Shown here piece after piece: positions 54,923 to 55,000 of a DNA stretch of 55,000 nucleotides. The notes below the pieces were generated by a model, which was not told the DNA's origin, searched no databases, and worked only from the letters and a program-made list of their open reading frames with translations. The number at the start of each line of letters is the position of its first letter. The stretch's first letter is position 1. Source of the DNA: Neocallimastix lanati (nom. inval.) (Eukaryota; Neocallimastigomycota; Neocallimastigomycetes; Neocallimastigales; Neocallimastigaceae); contig JACVTC010000005.1 of assembly GCA_016946835.1 (NCBI GenBank), forward strand, positions 1,977,501 through 2,032,500, in the 5' to 3' direction. The translations under genes and the position numbers were made by a program.

Positions 54923-55000
54923 TAACTATTAATTATCAAAAATATAAGACGGTCACTTTTATGCTAAAGCAAAATATTCCTATCAACGTGGATGAGTTTT
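54340..55000 (+). pseudogene. Ankyrin-repeat protein pseudogene, truncated by right edge
   Basis: Pieces in several plus-strand frames read like ankyrin repeats: NLVEAIENNNIIILKLLIE (54365-54475), SIDINA, stop, then ENGKCLIITAFDDM and DEISIFDYLLKYG (about 54721-54843), followed after a one-base shift by VDCNIKDGYDN. After a T-tract of about 40 nt (54890-54920) comes YKTVTFMLKQNIPINVDE at the window end. The pattern (DINA..ENG..L..A....IFDYLLKYG.D.N..D) is the ankyrin consensus. Multiple stops and frameshifts make it nonfunctional. The gene probably continues to the right. Confidence 0.65.

Overview
The window is extremely AT-rich eukaryotic nuclear DNA. It has long homopolymer A/T tracts, long (ATT)n and (AAT)n microsatellites, short AT-only introns with GT..AG borders, and Asn-rich inserts in proteins. 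The protein set includes a fungal-specific Ste12 factor, so this is a fungus. The composition fits the anaerobic gut fungi (Neocallimastigomycota), but that assignment is inference because no rRNA or species marker lies in the window. I found no bacterial-type operon, no tRNA and no rRNA.

The left two thirds (1-36.1 kb) is gene-bearing. In order: a fidgetin-like-1 AAA ATPase on the minus strand, running off the left edge; an importin-13-type karyopherin in 21 exons (+); the pre-rRNA processing protein TSR2 (+, single exon); a nine-exon anoctamin/TMEM16 membrane protein (+); eIF3 subunit h (-); a Nup93/Nic96 nucleoporin in three exons (+); a secreted Cys-containing, probably GPI-anchored protein broken by one base (-); a decayed LINE reverse transcriptase (-); and a Ste12 transcription factor with a C2H2 finger (-). 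These are mostly single-copy housekeeping genes (nuclear transport, nuclear pore, translation initiation, ribosome assembly, DNA repair, membrane lipid or ion transport). They do not form a functional cluster. For the importin, anoctamin, nucleoporin and FIGNL1 genes, exon borders were chosen by reading frame, GT/AG sites and family similarity, and exon lengths sum to whole codons.

The right third (36.1-55 kb) is almost a gene desert of about 19 kb. It holds a perfect 61-bp inverted repeat, several tandem and segmental duplications (21 to about 480 bp units), a compositionally foreign island of about 240 bp at 48.05-48.29 kb, a near-perfect 42/40-nt hairpin, and an ankyrin-repeat pseudogene cut by the right edge.

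I see no convincing new multi-gene system. The observations most worth a second look are a 12-nt microexon carrying the start of the Walker B motif in FIGNL1, the one-base lesion in the secreted protein, the 61-bp perfect palindrome, the foreign island, two old unidentified coding relics (3.75-4.08 kb and 13.29-13.63 kb), and the single-finger Ste12.
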